A stretch of 46,654 nt of DNA, from positions 1 to 46,654 of the forward strand of contig DUPB01000258.1 of the NCBI GenBank assembly GCA_012838585.1, given 5' to 3'. Source of the stretch: Bacteroidales bacterium. Lineage in GTDB: Bacteria > Bacteroidota > Bacteroidia > Bacteroidales > Dysgonomonadaceae. Below, piece by piece: positions 8,581-16,561 of this stretch. The first letter of the stretch is position 1, and each line of letters starts with the position of its first letter. A program made the translations under genes and the position numbers. The notes below the pieces were generated by a model that was not told where the DNA came from, ran no database searches, and worked only from the letters and a program-made list of their open reading frames with translations.

Positions 8581-10035
8581 ATGAAAAAAACAGTTATCGC
8601 CATCCTCTTTTTGGTAGTGGCTATTACCGTTGGGTGCAACCAACGTACCAGTACCTATTTCGAGAAGGAGCTTACCTTCCCGGAAATGGTTACCGGCGAT
8701 CAAAAGGTAAAACTCTCCGCGTACGTCGTTCCCACACCCCAACAACTGGAGTGGCAACAGCTGGAACTGACTGCTTTTATCCACTTCGGGATGAACACCT
8801 TCACGGGTCGTGAGTGGGGGGATGGCACGGAGGAGCCTGCACTCTTTAACCCCACCGACTTCAACGCCGACCAGTGGGTATATACCCTGCAGGAGGCCGG
8901 GTTCAAGATGCTGATCCTAACGGCTAAGCACCACGATGGCTTCTGCCTGTGGCCCACCGCCACTACCCGGCATTCCGTGGCCTTCTCCCCATGGCGGGAT
9001 GGACAAGGGGATGTGGTGAAGGAGGTGAAGGCGGCCTGCGACAAGTACAACATGAAGTTTGGCGTTTACTTATCGCCATGGGACAGGAACGCGGAGAGCT
9101 ACGGCGATTCGCCGAGGTACAACGCGTTGCTAACGGAACAACTGACCGAGCTGCTCACCCGCTACGGGGAGATACACGAGGTGTGGTTTGACGGTGCCAA
9201 CGGCGAAGGGCCCAACGGCCGGGTTCAGGAGTATGATTGGGTACGCTTTTACCACGTGATCGACAGCCTGCAACCCCAGGCGGTGAAGGCGATCATGGGC
9301 AACGACGTGCGGTGGGTAGGCAACGAGCGGGGACTCGGCAGGGAGACCGAGTGGAGCGTTACGCCGCTGCAGCCGGACATCAACGAGTCGATCATCAGCG
9401 AGAACCGGCGGCTCGATATCTCTCCTACCGCCAATGACTTAGGGGGTCGGGAACTTATCGCCAACGCGAAAACCATCTACTGGTATCCTTCCGAAGTAGA
9501 TGTCTCCATTCGCCCGGGTTGGTTTTACCATCCCGAGGAAGATGAGCGGGTGAAAACGCTGAAAGAGCTGGTCGATATCTACTACCAATCGGTCGGCATG
9601 AACTCGGTATTGCTCCTCAATATCCCGCCCGATACGCGGGGACAATTTCACGAGGTGGACGTGCAGCGGTTAAAGGAGTTTGGTGCCTACATCCAAACCA
9701 CCTTTCAAGATGAGAAGCTGGTTGATGGTGAAGGGTTATGGGAAGCCCGTTCCGGGGACTCCAAGGAGTTTGCCCTGCTGCCCGATGAGCCTATCAACAC
9801 GGTTCTCCTGCAAGAAGAGATCACGAAAGGCCAACGGGTTGAGGCGTTTGGCGTGGAGGGACTGGTGGATGGTGAATGGGTGCTGCTGACCGAGGGAACC
9901 ACCATCGGCTACAAGCGACTGCTCCGGTTTAGCGATCTCTCCCCTACCCGCTTGCGGGTTAATATCACGAGCACCCGCGACGTGGCCAATATCGCCAAGG
10001 TGGGGGCTTACCACGCACCCAACCTCGATAATTAA
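8581..10035 (+). CDS. GH29 alpha-L-fucosidase, lipoprotein
   Basis: 484-aa surface or periplasmic lipoprotein. The signal peptide ends in ITVGC with lipid Cys19. The catalytic barrel shows family 29 hallmarks: FIHFGMNTF, TAKHHDGFCLWP, GVYLSPWDRN and EVWFDGANG, whose Asp204 is the expected nucleophile. A short C-terminal beta domain follows (LRVNITSTRDVANIAKVGAY). The general acid/base cannot be assigned by eye, as usual in this family. It would release L-fucose from glycans. No SusC/D pair or other glycosidase is adjacent, so it is not in an obvious polysaccharide utilization locus. The short downstream spacer is full of direct repeats. Confidence 0.92.
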   Translation: MKKTVIAILFLVVAITVGCNQRTSTYFEKELTFPEMVTGDQKVKLSAYVVPTPQQLEWQQLELTAFIHFGMNTFTGREWGDGTEEPALFNPTDFNADQWVYTLQEAGFKMLILTAKHHDGFCLWPTATTRHSVAFSPWRDGQGDVVKEVKAACDKYNMKFGVYLSPWDRNAESYGDSPRYNALLTEQLTELLTRYGEIHEVWFDGANGEGPNGRVQEYDWVRFYHVIDSLQPQAVKAIMGNDVRWVGNERGLGRETEWSVTPLQPDINESIISENRRLDISPTANDLGGRELIANAKTIYWYPSEVDVSIRPGWFYHPEEDERVKTLKELVDIYYQSVGMNSVLLLNIPPDTRGQFHEVDVQRLKEFGAYIQTTFQDEKLVDGEGLWEARSGDSKEFALLPDEPINTVLLQEEITKGQRVEAFGVEGLVDGEWVLLTEGTTIGYKRLLRFSDLSPTRLRVNITSTRDVANIAKVGAYHAPNLDN

Positions 10036-10096
10036 ACGGCAACTAAACTGGACGGTTCTATCAGGGGATATAACGGCAACTAAACGGCAACTAAAC
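10035..10096. repeat. Three copies of a 14-nt direct repeat between the GH29 and DUF3256 genes
   Basis: AACGGCAACTAAAC occurs at 10035-10048, 10072-10085 and 10083-10096. The last two overlap in an 11-nt tandem period. Copies 1 and 3 also share following bases (yGGAC). The first copy starts on the last base of the fucosidase stop codon. Confidence 0.8.
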
Positions 10097-10170
10097 CGGA
10101 CAACCAATCCAAGCAGCTGAACCCAACGATTCAAACGATGTTTCAACGGCGAAAGTATAAAACCAACCCT

Positions 10171-10920
10171 ATGAAAGCGATTCTTTTACTGCTCCTATGT
10201 TTCACGACCCTGGCAAACGGGCAGACCGTGGGTGACCTGTTCAAAGCGATGCCCTCGGAACTGCTCCCCGGCCTGTCGGAAGGGAACAAGACCATGTTGC
10301 TGGTCGATACCGGGCAAACCAGCGTGCCATACCCGTTGGGGGAGGTTAAAAAGAGGGTACATAGCGATGATCATCTGCTGCTGCAAACCTCTAACGTTGG
10401 CACCATCGAATTAAAGTTATTACCGGTTGCCTACCCACCGGTAATTAAAGATCTCATGTCAAAAGAAGTGGCGACACAGGATACCGAAACGCGAAATCCC
10501 GCGCCACAAGATTCCTCACCCCAAGACTTCATAACGAAAGATACCGTAACAGAAAATCCCGCAATCCAAGATTCCATGATCATTTGCGTGATCAGGACGG
10601 TCTGCGCCCAGGCATGCGACAGCCGGATCGACTTTTACAGCACGGGGTGGGAAATAATAAACGATTCCACGCTCCTCCCCCCTATCAGCGGGGAAATTTT
10701 CTTTGATTCTTCCCAAAAAGAGCGGGAAAATTATAAATATGCTGTATCTTTGCCTGGAATTTATCCCGTATCGGCCAAGTTTAGCGAGAACGGGACCGAT
10801 TTGCTCCTTGCTTTTGATTTCAAGGAATACCTTGACGAACAACAAATCGCCGAAGTACAGCTTTTCCTCAAAAGTGACACCATCGTACTCAAGTGGGACA
10901 GGGTATCTTTCAAGGAGTAA
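10171..10920 (+). CDS. DUF3256 family exported protein
   Basis: 249-aa exported protein of unknown function, found in Bacteroidales. The start chosen is ATG 10171 because MKAILLLLLCFTTLANGQ is a clean signal peptide; an upstream in-frame ATG at 10138 would add 11 charged residues. Family features are DLFKAMPSELLPGLSEGNKTMLL, HLLLQTSNVGTIELKLLP and IICVIRTVCAQACDSRIDFYSTGW. An insert at about residues 95-135 (NPAPQDS ... NPAIQDS) is a low-complexity Asp/Thr/Gln-rich stretch made by a partial duplication. The family has been seen near DNA repair and outer-membrane genes, but nothing here defines a role. Confidence 0.75.
   Translation: MKAILLLLLCFTTLANGQTVGDLFKAMPSELLPGLSEGNKTMLLVDTGQTSVPYPLGEVKKRVHSDDHLLLQTSNVGTIELKLLPVAYPPVIKDLMSKEVATQDTETRNPAPQDSSPQDFITKDTVTENPAIQDSMIICVIRTVCAQACDSRIDFYSTGWEIINDSTLLPPISGEIFFDSSQKERENYKYAVSLPGIYPVSAKFSENGTDLLLAFDFKEYLDEQQIAEVQLFLKSDTIVLKWDRVSFKE
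10480..10575 (+). repeat. Two 36-nt direct repeats with a 60-nt period inside the DUF3256 gene
   Basis: The segment 10480-10515 (GATACC...GATTCC) is repeated with few changes at 10540-10575. The period is exactly 60 nt, so the reading frame is kept. The encoded copies differ at a few residues: DT-E/V-T-R/E-NPA-P/I-QDS. Confidence 0.75.
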
Positions 10921-10939
10921 CTGAGCATAACGACCATTT

Positions 10940-11011
10940 GCACCCGTAGTTCAATGGATAGAATATCGGATTCCGGTTCCGACGATGTGGGTTCGATTCC
11001 CGCCGGGTGTA
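10940..11011 (+). tRNA. tRNA-Arg (anticodon CCG)
   Basis: A 72-nt cloverleaf. Acceptor GCACCCG pairs with CGGGTGT (one G-U) and A is the discriminator. The D arm is AGTTCAATGGATAGAAT. Anticodon stem TCGGA/TCCGA encloses loop TTCCGGT with anticodon CCG. The T arm is TGGGTTCGATTCCCG. CCA is not encoded. It reads the CGG arginine codon. Confidence 0.93.
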
Positions 11012-11016
11012 CAAAG

Positions 11017-11066
11017 TAGGCCGACTGTCAGTCTTTCGCGTAAAAGCAGGACGAACAGTCGGCCTA
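11017..11066 (+). terminator. Hairpin downstream of tRNA-Arg, probable terminator
   Basis: TAGGCCGACTGT (11017-11028) and ACAGTCGGCCTA (11055-11066) form a perfect 12-bp stem. The loop is unusually large (26 nt). AATTTTAG follows. The gap from here to 11172 shows no gene. Confidence 0.7.
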
Positions 11067-11172
11067 AATTTTAGTAATCCTTTAGTTAACCTTCAACCGA
11101 GAAGCAAATGTTTGGAAAACACAACACATCGCGTATAAAGATGTCAACAGGAGTATCTGAGAAAGCACCACC

Positions 11173-12468
11173 TTATATACAGAAAGTCGCATATAAAGGT
11201 ACCGATTTTATCCCGTTTTCAAAACCAAAATTCCTCTTAGATACGCATATCGCGTAAGGTGATTTGTATTTTTCCATGAAAACTCTCAGGCTTCTTGATC
11301 GATTTCGTCTTCCCTTTTTCACTTCTATCGGAATAACCTCATCATTAATTTGTAGCACGAAATCAACTTCAGCTTTCCCGTTACTCTGCCAATACATCAA
11401 ATCGTACCCTTTGCAAACAAATACTTGCGCGACGTAGTTTTCAGTCATCGCTCCAAGGAAAGTATTATCAACTTCAACAGGAGAAAGTATAGTTTGCAAC
11501 GGAATCTTAGATTGCAATGTAAGAACCCCTATGTCGGCCATATACAATTTAAAATTCACCAAATCAACGTACGCGTTAATGGGAATGTAACCGTGATTGA
11601 GGCGCTGACACTTGAGGGCAACTCCCGCGAAGACAAGCCACTCGATGGCTTCACCAAAGATAGTTGCCGTTCCTCCTCTTTGAACCACTTTATACTGAAA
11701 CTTGGTGTTTTCTTTTGCCAATTGAGCCGGTATAGAGTTATAGCATGCCCTTATTTTAACACTTGTAGAAGGATCGGCATATTTTGCCATATCGGCAATG
11801 TACGCGTTCAATATCTCGTTTTGAACCTCTTGTGTTTTGACAAAACTGTTTGTTCCAATAAAAGTTTTTATTGCCGCTGGCATACCTCCCACGATAAAAT
11901 AGTCGCGATACAGATTCAATGCTGCTTCATGCAACGCTTCCGGCATCTTTTCGTTGTTATTGTAGTGGTCGTGAATTGTATTTACAAGTTTTCCCATGTT
12001 CATCGCCCATAAAAACTCCTCGAAATCCATGGGGTACATGTTCAACTCGTTGACCTTACCTACGGGAAAGGAGAATTTTTCCCGGTTAACAGCCACTCCT
12101 AAAAGGGAACCGGCAGCAATTATGTGATGTTCGGGCATCTGTTCGGAAAAATACTTCAAAGCCGTTAACGCCCTCTCACAAGCTTGAATCTCATCTATAA
12201 ATATAAGCGTTTTGCCGGGAATGATATCTTGCATATTGACCGTTTCAAGGTACTGGATTATCTTTTCAGGGGACAATTCAGTTTCGAGAAATTTAGCAAA
12301 CATTGTCTCTACTTCCATATTAAGATACAACAAGATTTCGTAATGCTCTTGGGCAAACTTTTTCACTATATAGGTTTTGCCCACTTGACGAGCCCCGTTT
12401 ATTAGCAGAGGCATTCGGCGGGAACTCTTTTTCCACGCCACAAGAGATTCACTCACTTTTCTTCTCAT
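11173..12468 (-). CDS. AAA family ATPase with DUF4143 C-terminal domain
   Basis: 431-aa protein of the common AAA_14/DUF4143 family. Walker A is GARQVGKT at residues 25-32, Walker B is TLIFIDEIQ near residue 90, and the sensor-like AAGSLLGVAV follows. The C-terminal DUF4143 half includes NYVAQVFVCKGYDLMYWQSNGKAEVDFVL and IPIEVKKGRR, which resembles a restriction-endonuclease-fold core (E..D..ExK). The biological role of this family is unresolved. The gene is AT-richer than most of the window. It stands alone behind a full consensus promoter that overlaps a perfect 46-bp palindrome. Confidence 0.92.
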   Translation of the reverse strand: MRRKVSESLVAWKKSSRRMPLLINGARQVGKTYIVKKFAQEHYEILLYLNMEVETMFAKFLETELSPEKIIQYLETVNMQDIIPGKTLIFIDEIQACERALTALKYFSEQMPEHHIIAAGSLLGVAVNREKFSFPVGKVNELNMYPMDFEEFLWAMNMGKLVNTIHDHYNNNEKMPEALHEAALNLYRDYFIVGGMPAAIKTFIGTNSFVKTQEVQNEILNAYIADMAKYADPSTSVKIRACYNSIPAQLAKENTKFQYKVVQRGGTATIFGEAIEWLVFAGVALKCQRLNHGYIPINAYVDLVNFKLYMADIGVLTLQSKIPLQTILSPVEVDNTFLGAMTENYVAQVFVCKGYDLMYWQSNGKAEVDFVLQINDEVIPIEVKKGRRNRSRSLRVFMEKYKSPYAICVSKRNFGFENGIKSVPLYATFCI

Positions 12469-12510
12469 TATCTGTACCTATTTCTTCAATAATCAACCTA
12501 TTCATCCGGG

Positions 12511-12541
12511 CAAAAGTAACAATAAGTTCCGAAAAATCAAA
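12511..12541 (-). promoter_or_regulatory. Promoter of the AAA/DUF4143 gene
   Basis: On the minus strand, TTTG (12541-12538), an exact 19-nt spacer and TACTTTTG (12518-12511) match the consensus fully. The start codon is 43 nt further on. The -33 box and most of the spacer lie inside the palindrome at 12521-12566. Confidence 0.85.
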
Positions 12542-12566
12542 ATATTTTGATTTTTCGGAACTTATT
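12521..12566. repeat. Perfect 46-bp palindrome over the AAA/DUF4143 promoter
   Basis: Two 23-nt arms (12521-12543 and 12544-12566) are exact reverse complements with no spacer. The outer part reads AATAAGTTCCG and the centre AAAATATTTT. It lies upstream of the predicted transcription start, so it should act as DNA rather than as an RNA hairpin. The remaining gap 12567-12648 shows nothing clear. Confidence 0.95.
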
Positions 12567-12648
12567 AATCATTTTAGCCTATTTTAGCTCAGCTATTAAT
12601 TACGCGAAGAAATATTGAATTTACTATCAATGACCTTATAAAAGTTTC

Positions 12649-13308
12649 CTAACCAGCTGAATCATGATGTTTCACCGTAGGCAATTGAATTTTATACCTA
12701 ACGGCAATAAATCGTATCAACATCACGGAAGAAGCCGAAATAATGTTGATTAAAGCACGGTTCATATCAAGCCAATAACAAAATGCGAACACGAGCCCCC
12801 CGATAATACAAGCTACCGCGTAGATATCCCTACGCAAGATGAGCGGCATTTCGTTGATTAACACATCACGAATAAGACCTCCGACCGAGCCGGTAATCAT
12901 ACCCATGATAATGGCAACCCAGAACGGGAGATTCGCGGCTAAGGTTTTTTCGATTCCCACCACCACGAACAGGCCGAGACCAATGGTGTCGAATAAAAAC
13001 AGGGTTTTATTCAACCTGAAAATATACTTTTTGAGAAAGATGAACGATAGCAAAGCCACCCCTGTAACTATCAGGTAAGAGCTATTTAGCATCCAAAATG
13101 GCATCACTCCTAACAGTAAGTCGCGCGTGGTACCACCACCAATAGCCGTGACCAGTCCTACGACGTACGCTCCAAACCAATCGAACTCTTTTTCGGCAGC
13201 CAACCTGATTCCGCTCATGGCAAATGCAAAAGTTCCAATATGGTCAAGGAGTATGACAAAATTCTCTCTAATATAATCTGATACGAATTCAAATAATAGT
13301 CCAAGCAT
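12649..13308 (-). CDS. UPF0126/TRIC-family membrane channel
   Basis: 219-aa inner-membrane protein with about seven hydrophobic segments in two repeated halves. Each half carries the family signature: DHIGTFAFAMSGIRLAAEK with GGGTTRDLLLGVMPFW, then FDTIGLGLFVVVGIEKT with GGLIRDVLINEMPLIL. Bacterial members are related to trimeric intracellular cation channels, and some (YicG-like) were proposed as glycine transporters. Substrate is not readable. A consensus promoter lies about 60 nt upstream. Neighbours give no functional hint. Confidence 0.9.
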   Translation of the reverse strand: MLGLLFEFVSDYIRENFVILLDHIGTFAFAMSGIRLAAEKEFDWFGAYVVGLVTAIGGGTTRDLLLGVMPFWMLNSSYLIVTGVALLSFIFLKKYIFRLNKTLFLFDTIGLGLFVVVGIEKTLAANLPFWVAIIMGMITGSVGGLIRDVLINEMPLILRRDIYAVACIIGGLVFAFCYWLDMNRALINIISASSVMLIRFIAVRYKIQLPTVKHHDSAG

Positions 13309-13363
13309 ATGACATCAATTTATGGTCTGTAACCCGTTTACTAATTTCCATCGATTATCAATG

Positions 13364-13396
13364 CAAAGATAAGCCTTCCATGATGAACTTTACAAA
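13364..13396 (-). promoter_or_regulatory. Promoter of the UPF0126 gene
   Basis: On the minus strand, TTTG (13396-13393), a 21-nt spacer and TATCTTTG (13371-13364) fit the Bacteroidetes pattern. It overlaps the first codons of the doubtful ORF at 13380. Confidence 0.65.
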
Positions 13397-13595
13397 AAAA
13401 GAAAAAGAAAGTAGATTGATGCTATATCATGTTGTTTTTGGAAGTATTAGGCAGTATCTTGAAAAAGTAAGTCAGGTTAAACACCCAAGTTGGATGATGA
13501 ACAAATTAATTGAGTGCACTCGCGAAACCGGGGTTGGTCACACTTTACTTAGCAAGCTACAAAGAAAATCAACAAATTTGTTCGCAATTTTGTGA
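13380..13595 (+). CDS. Doubtful small ORF upstream of higA
   Basis: A 71-aa open frame (MMNFTKKEKESRLMLY ... LFAIL) that I do not recognise. HigB toxins normally sit in this position before higA, but the frame lacks the HigB pattern (a GW-rich C-terminal core such as WRITF). Its start overlaps the divergent promoter and its end lies in the higA operator, with no promoter of its own visible. It may be a relic or not coding. Confidence 0.25.
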   Translation: MMNFTKKEKESRLMLYHVVFGSIRQYLEKVSQVKHPSWMMNKLIECTRETGVGHTLLSKLQRKSTNLFAIL

Positions 13596-13621
13596 ACAAT
13601 TAGATATAATTCTTATATTTG
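13572..13621 (+). promoter_or_regulatory. higA promoter with palindromic operator
   Basis: TATATTTG at 13614-13621 is a perfect -7 element. TTTG at 13589-13592 is 21 nt upstream. The -33 box sits inside an inverted repeat, TTGTTC (13578-13583) and GAACAA (13594-13599). This is preceded by a perfect 10-bp palindrome, ACAAATTTGT (13572-13581). The layout suits autorepression by HigA. Confidence 0.7.
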
Positions 13622-13642
13622 AATTAGGTAACATGAAAGTCT

Positions 13643-13987
13643 ATGGATACAATACAAGGAATTAATCCCCAAATGATTGCTAACAATATCGATCCTTCCG
13701 TACCTGTTCACCCGGGACCGGTCATTAAAGATGAAATCGAGTTCAGGGGTATCAGTCAACGGCAACTTGCCAAGCAAATGGGAATCTCTTATTCGCAGTT
13801 CAACGAAATCCTCAACGGTAAGCGCCCACTCTCTACTGAAACGGCTCTCTTGTTAGAAGCAACGTTGGGTATTGACGCTGCTCCACTAATGAATATGCAA
13901 ACCGATTATAACCTACAGGTAGCTAAAAACAATCAATCGTTTTCAAGGCGACTTAAGCAAGTGCGCGAAACATGCGCCTCGCTTTAG
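13643..13987 (+). CDS. higA: HigA family antitoxin (XRE-type helix-turn-helix)
   Basis: 114-aa DNA-binding protein. The motif VHPGPVIKDEIEFRGISQ, followed by QRQLAKQMGIS and FNEILNGKRPLSTETALLLE, is the HigA/VapI addiction-module pattern. The helix-turn-helix is at about residues 37-58. HigA normally neutralises the mRNA interferase HigB and represses its own operon. No HigB-like frame is visible on either side: upstream lies only a doubtful 71-aa ORF, and downstream the convergent TPR gene begins 24 nt away. It therefore looks like an orphan antitoxin, perhaps the remnant of a module. A consensus promoter ends 21 nt before the ATG. Confidence 0.9.
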   Translation: MDTIQGINPQMIANNIDPSVPVHPGPVIKDEIEFRGISQRQLAKQMGISYSQFNEILNGKRPLSTETALLLEATLGIDAAPLMNMQTDYNLQVAKNNQSFSRRLKQVRETCASL

Positions 13988-14011
13988 ACTTTCAGATAAT
14001 TACCAAAATAG

Positions 14012-14839
14012 TTATTTTGTGCGCTTAATCCACTCGTCGGCGATGGTGGCTTCATAGCCCATCTTTTTTGCCTGCAGGAAATCCTCGCGGGCCGCCATCT
14101 TATCAAACTGCTCCAAGCGCAAACGGCCACGCAACACGTAGTAGTAGGGATTGTCCTTTTGTGAACTCCACGCCGCTTGCAGGTCGGCGGCCGCCCGTGA
14201 AAGCCGGCCGGTGTTCAAGTAACACTCCGCCCGATTCATGTAAAAAATGGGGTTCGGATCCGGCACGGTTTTCAACAGGTGGGTGTAAATCTCACCGGCG
14301 GCCTCCCAGTTGTCGTCCAGCTTAAAGAGTAGCGACTCGCACAACTTCGTGTACATATTATCGGGGTCGATTGCTTTCGCGGCGTTAAAATCGGCCTCAG
14401 CGCTCGTGCGGTCGCTCTTGTCCAGGAACAGCAAACCCCGACGGTAATAGGCCTCCACGTCTTCCGGGTGGTGGCGAATGATGGCATCGTAATCCTCCAT
14501 CGCCTCATCGAAACGGTCCATATCGCATAACAGCGAGGCACGTTGATGGAGCACCACCTCGGGCATCGGGTTATTCCCCAAGGAGGCGGTGAACGATATG
14601 TACGCGTCATCAAGCAGTCCCAATTGCCGCTGCAAGATCCCCAAGTTCAGCAGCAGCACGGGGTTGTGCTCGTTCGCGGGCTCCATCGCCATAGCCCGCT
14701 GCAAGGCGTAAGCCGCGCTATCCAGCTTGTTCGCCTCGATATAGTCGGCCGATTGGCTAACCCACCCCATGTAATCGGGCGTTTGCGCCACCAACACAAG
14801 CGAGTAAAGGGATAGAAGCAGCGTAAGTAAAGTTTTCAT
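14012..14839 (-). CDS. Exported tetratricopeptide-repeat protein
   Basis: 275 aa from the chosen start ATG 14839, where MKTLLTLLLSLYSLVLVAQ forms a signal peptide; an in-frame extension to 14908 would spoil it. The mature part is a chain of TPR-like helical pairs: NPVLLLNLGILQRQLGLLDDA, EVVLHQRASLLCDMDRFDEAMEDYD, VEAYYRRGLLFLDKSDRTSAEADF, IFYMNRAECYLNTGRLSRAAADL and YYYVLRGRLRLEQFDKMAAREDF. TPRs mediate protein contacts, so a periplasmic scaffold role is likely but the partner is unknown. The gene follows prfC on the same strand but has its own -7 element. Confidence 0.85.
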   Translation of the reverse strand: MKTLLTLLLSLYSLVLVAQTPDYMGWVSQSADYIEANKLDSAAYALQRAMAMEPANEHNPVLLLNLGILQRQLGLLDDAYISFTASLGNNPMPEVVLHQRASLLCDMDRFDEAMEDYDAIIRHHPEDVEAYYRRGLLFLDKSDRTSAEADFNAAKAIDPDNMYTKLCESLLFKLDDNWEAAGEIYTHLLKTVPDPNPIFYMNRAECYLNTGRLSRAAADLQAAWSSQKDNPYYYVLRGRLRLEQFDKMAAREDFLQAKKMGYEATIADEWIKRTK

Positions 14840-14864
14840 TTCATTCGTTGACTGATTCTCCCTG

Positions 14865-14872
14865 CAAAAGTA
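14865..14872 (-). promoter_or_regulatory. -7 promoter element of the TPR gene
   Basis: TACTTTTG on the minus strand matches TAnnTTTG exactly. CTTG, a weak -33 box, lies 20 nt upstream (14896-14893). The ATG is 26 nt downstream, which supports the start at 14839. Confidence 0.6.
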
Positions 14873-14920
14873 CATGAAAAAACAGCTTTTCGCAAGTGTA
14901 TGATACAATCACTGAACCCG

Positions 14921-16495
14921 CTAAAACTCGGAGTTGAAGTGGAAGCGGATGTTCTTGAAATCCTGTTGCGCCATCATCAAGATATAGTTTGATTCCGCGA
15001 GGAAGACATCCCGCCCCTCCTTATCGAGTGCCATGTACTGGTGCTTTCGCTGCTTGAACTCCGCCAGTTGCGCCGCATCGTCGCTCTCGATCCAGCAAGC
15101 TTTATAGAGGTTGATCGGCTCCCAGCGGCACTGCGCACCGTACTCGTGCAACAACCGGTACTCGATTACGTCGAACTGGAGCTGACCGACCGTTCCAATC
15201 ACCTTCCTGCCGTTAAACTGGTTGGTGAACAGCTGGGCAACGCCCTCGTCCATCAACTGTTCCACCCCCTTGTGCAGCTGCTTCGACTTCATGGGATCGG
15301 CGTTCTCGATGTACTTGAACATCTCGGGCGAGAAGCTGGGTAACCCCTTGAAGTGCAACAACTCTCCCGAGGTAAGCGTGTCGCCAATCTTGAAGTTGCC
15401 GTTATCGGGCAACCCCACGATATCGCCCGCGAACGCCTCGTCCAGGATCTCCTTTTTTTGCGCCATGAAGGCGGTCGGCGACGAGAACCTCATCGTGCGG
15501 TCAAGTCGCGCGTGCCGGTAGTTCACGTTCCGCTCGAACTTGCCGGAGCAGACCTTCAAGAAAGCAATGCGTGAACGGTGATTGGGATCCATATTCGCGT
15601 GAATCTTAAAGATAAAGCCGCTGAACTCCTCCTCGTAAGGGTCTACCGTGCGCTCGATGGCCTGCACGGGACGAGGCGAAGGGGCGATCTCGAGGAAGCA
15701 GTCCAGCAACTCCTTTACCCCGAAGTTATTCAACGCGGAGCCGAAGAAGACCGGTGCCAACCTGCCCGCGAGGTACTCCTCGCGATCGAACGCGGGGTAC
15801 ACCCCGGTGATTAACTCCAAGTCGTCGCGTAACCTCTTCGCTAGCGCACCGCCAATATGCTGTTCCAGCTCCGGCCCGTTCACATCCAGCCGAATCGACT
15901 CGGTGACCCGCTGCTTGCTCGGCTGATAGAGATCCAGGCTATCGCGGTAAAGGTTATACACCCCCTTGAATCGCTCCCCCATATCGATGGGCCAGCTCAA
16001 CGGGCGAACGGAAATCTTCAACTCCTCCTCCAGCTCATCGAGGATTTCAAACGGATCGCGCCCCTCGCGGTCCAGCTTGTTCACGAATATCATCACCGGG
16101 GTGTGGCGCATCCTGCAAACCTCCATCAGCTTGCGGGTCTGGGTCTCCACCCCTTTCGCCACGTCCACCACCACGATCACGCTATCCACCGCCGTGAGGG
16201 TACGGTAGGTATCCTCGGCGAAATCCTGGTGACCGGGCGTGTCCAATATATTTATCTTATAGTCGTTATACCCGAATCCCATCACCGAAGTGGCGACCGA
16301 TATACCGCGCTGTTTCTCGATCTCCATCCAGTCTGACGTGGCCGTCTTCCTGATCTTGTTCGATTTCACGGCACCCGCCACGTGAATGGCACCACCAAAG
16401 AGCAACAGCTTCTCGGTGAGCGTGGTCTTTCCCGCGTCAGGGTGGCTAATCACGGCGAACGTGCGTCGCCGCCGAATCTCTTCTTTTTCTGTCAT
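14921..16495 (-). CDS. prfC: Peptide chain release factor 3
   Basis: 524-aa translational GTPase that recycles RF1/RF2 from the ribosome after peptide release. The GTPase domain shows [20 protein letters not shown] (G1), [10 protein letters not shown] (G2), [14 protein letters not shown] (G3) and NKLDREGRD (G4). The RF3-specific parts are [16 protein letters not shown] and the domain III region [22 protein letters not shown]. Length matches the family. The start [24 protein letters not shown] fits. The gene lies 66 nt after rfbD on the same strand; transcription with it is possible. Confidence 0.97.
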   Translation of the reverse strand: MTEKEEIRRRRTFAVISHPDAGKTTLTEKLLLFGGAIHVAGAVKSNKIRKTATSDWMEIEKQRGISVATSVMGFGYNDYKINILDTPGHQDFAEDTYRTLTAVDSVIVVVDVAKGVETQTRKLMEVCRMRHTPVMIFVNKLDREGRDPFEILDELEEELKISVRPLSWPIDMGERFKGVYNLYRDSLDLYQPSKQRVTESIRLDVNGPELEQHIGGALAKRLRDDLELITGVYPAFDREEYLAGRLAPVFFGSALNNFGVKELLDCFLEIAPSPRPVQAIERTVDPYEEEFSGFIFKIHANMDPNHRSRIAFLKVCSGKFERNVNYRHARLDRTMRFSSPTAFMAQKKEILDEAFAGDIVGLPDNGNFKIGDTLTSGELLHFKGLPSFSPEMFKYIENADPMKSKQLHKGVEQLMDEGVAQLFTNQFNGRKVIGTVGQLQFDVIEYRLLHEYGAQCRWEPINLYKACWIESDDAAQLAEFKQRKHQYMALDKEGRDVFLAESNYILMMAQQDFKNIRFHFNSEF

Positions 16496-16561
16496 CTATT
16501 TCTATCTTGTCTTCCTTGTAGTTCCTTTTACTTCCGTTCGTTCTGCCCTTTATGCTTCCTA

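Noticed and set aside
8581-10920. Polysaccharide utilization locus around the GH29 gene
   Set aside because: No SusC/SusD pair, sensor or other carbohydrate-active enzyme lies next to it; the SusC/SusD pair is 18 kb away in another operon.
11425-12012. Plus-strand frame of 195 codons
   Set aside because: Antisense to the AAA/DUF4143 gene with no recognisable domain and no promoter; a shadow frame.
13380-13595. HigB toxin partner for HigA
   Set aside because: Position fits but the sequence lacks HigB motifs and the frame overlaps a divergent promoter.
10940-13990. Genomic island integrated at tRNA-Arg
   Set aside because: The AT-richer genes after the tRNA suggested it, but I see no integrase and no repeated tRNA 3' end, so the claim is not supported.
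13998-14019. CAAAATA/TATTTTG palindrome between higA and the TPR gene
   Set aside because: Short, AT-only and overlapping a stop codon in a convergent gap; likely chance, at best a weak terminator.
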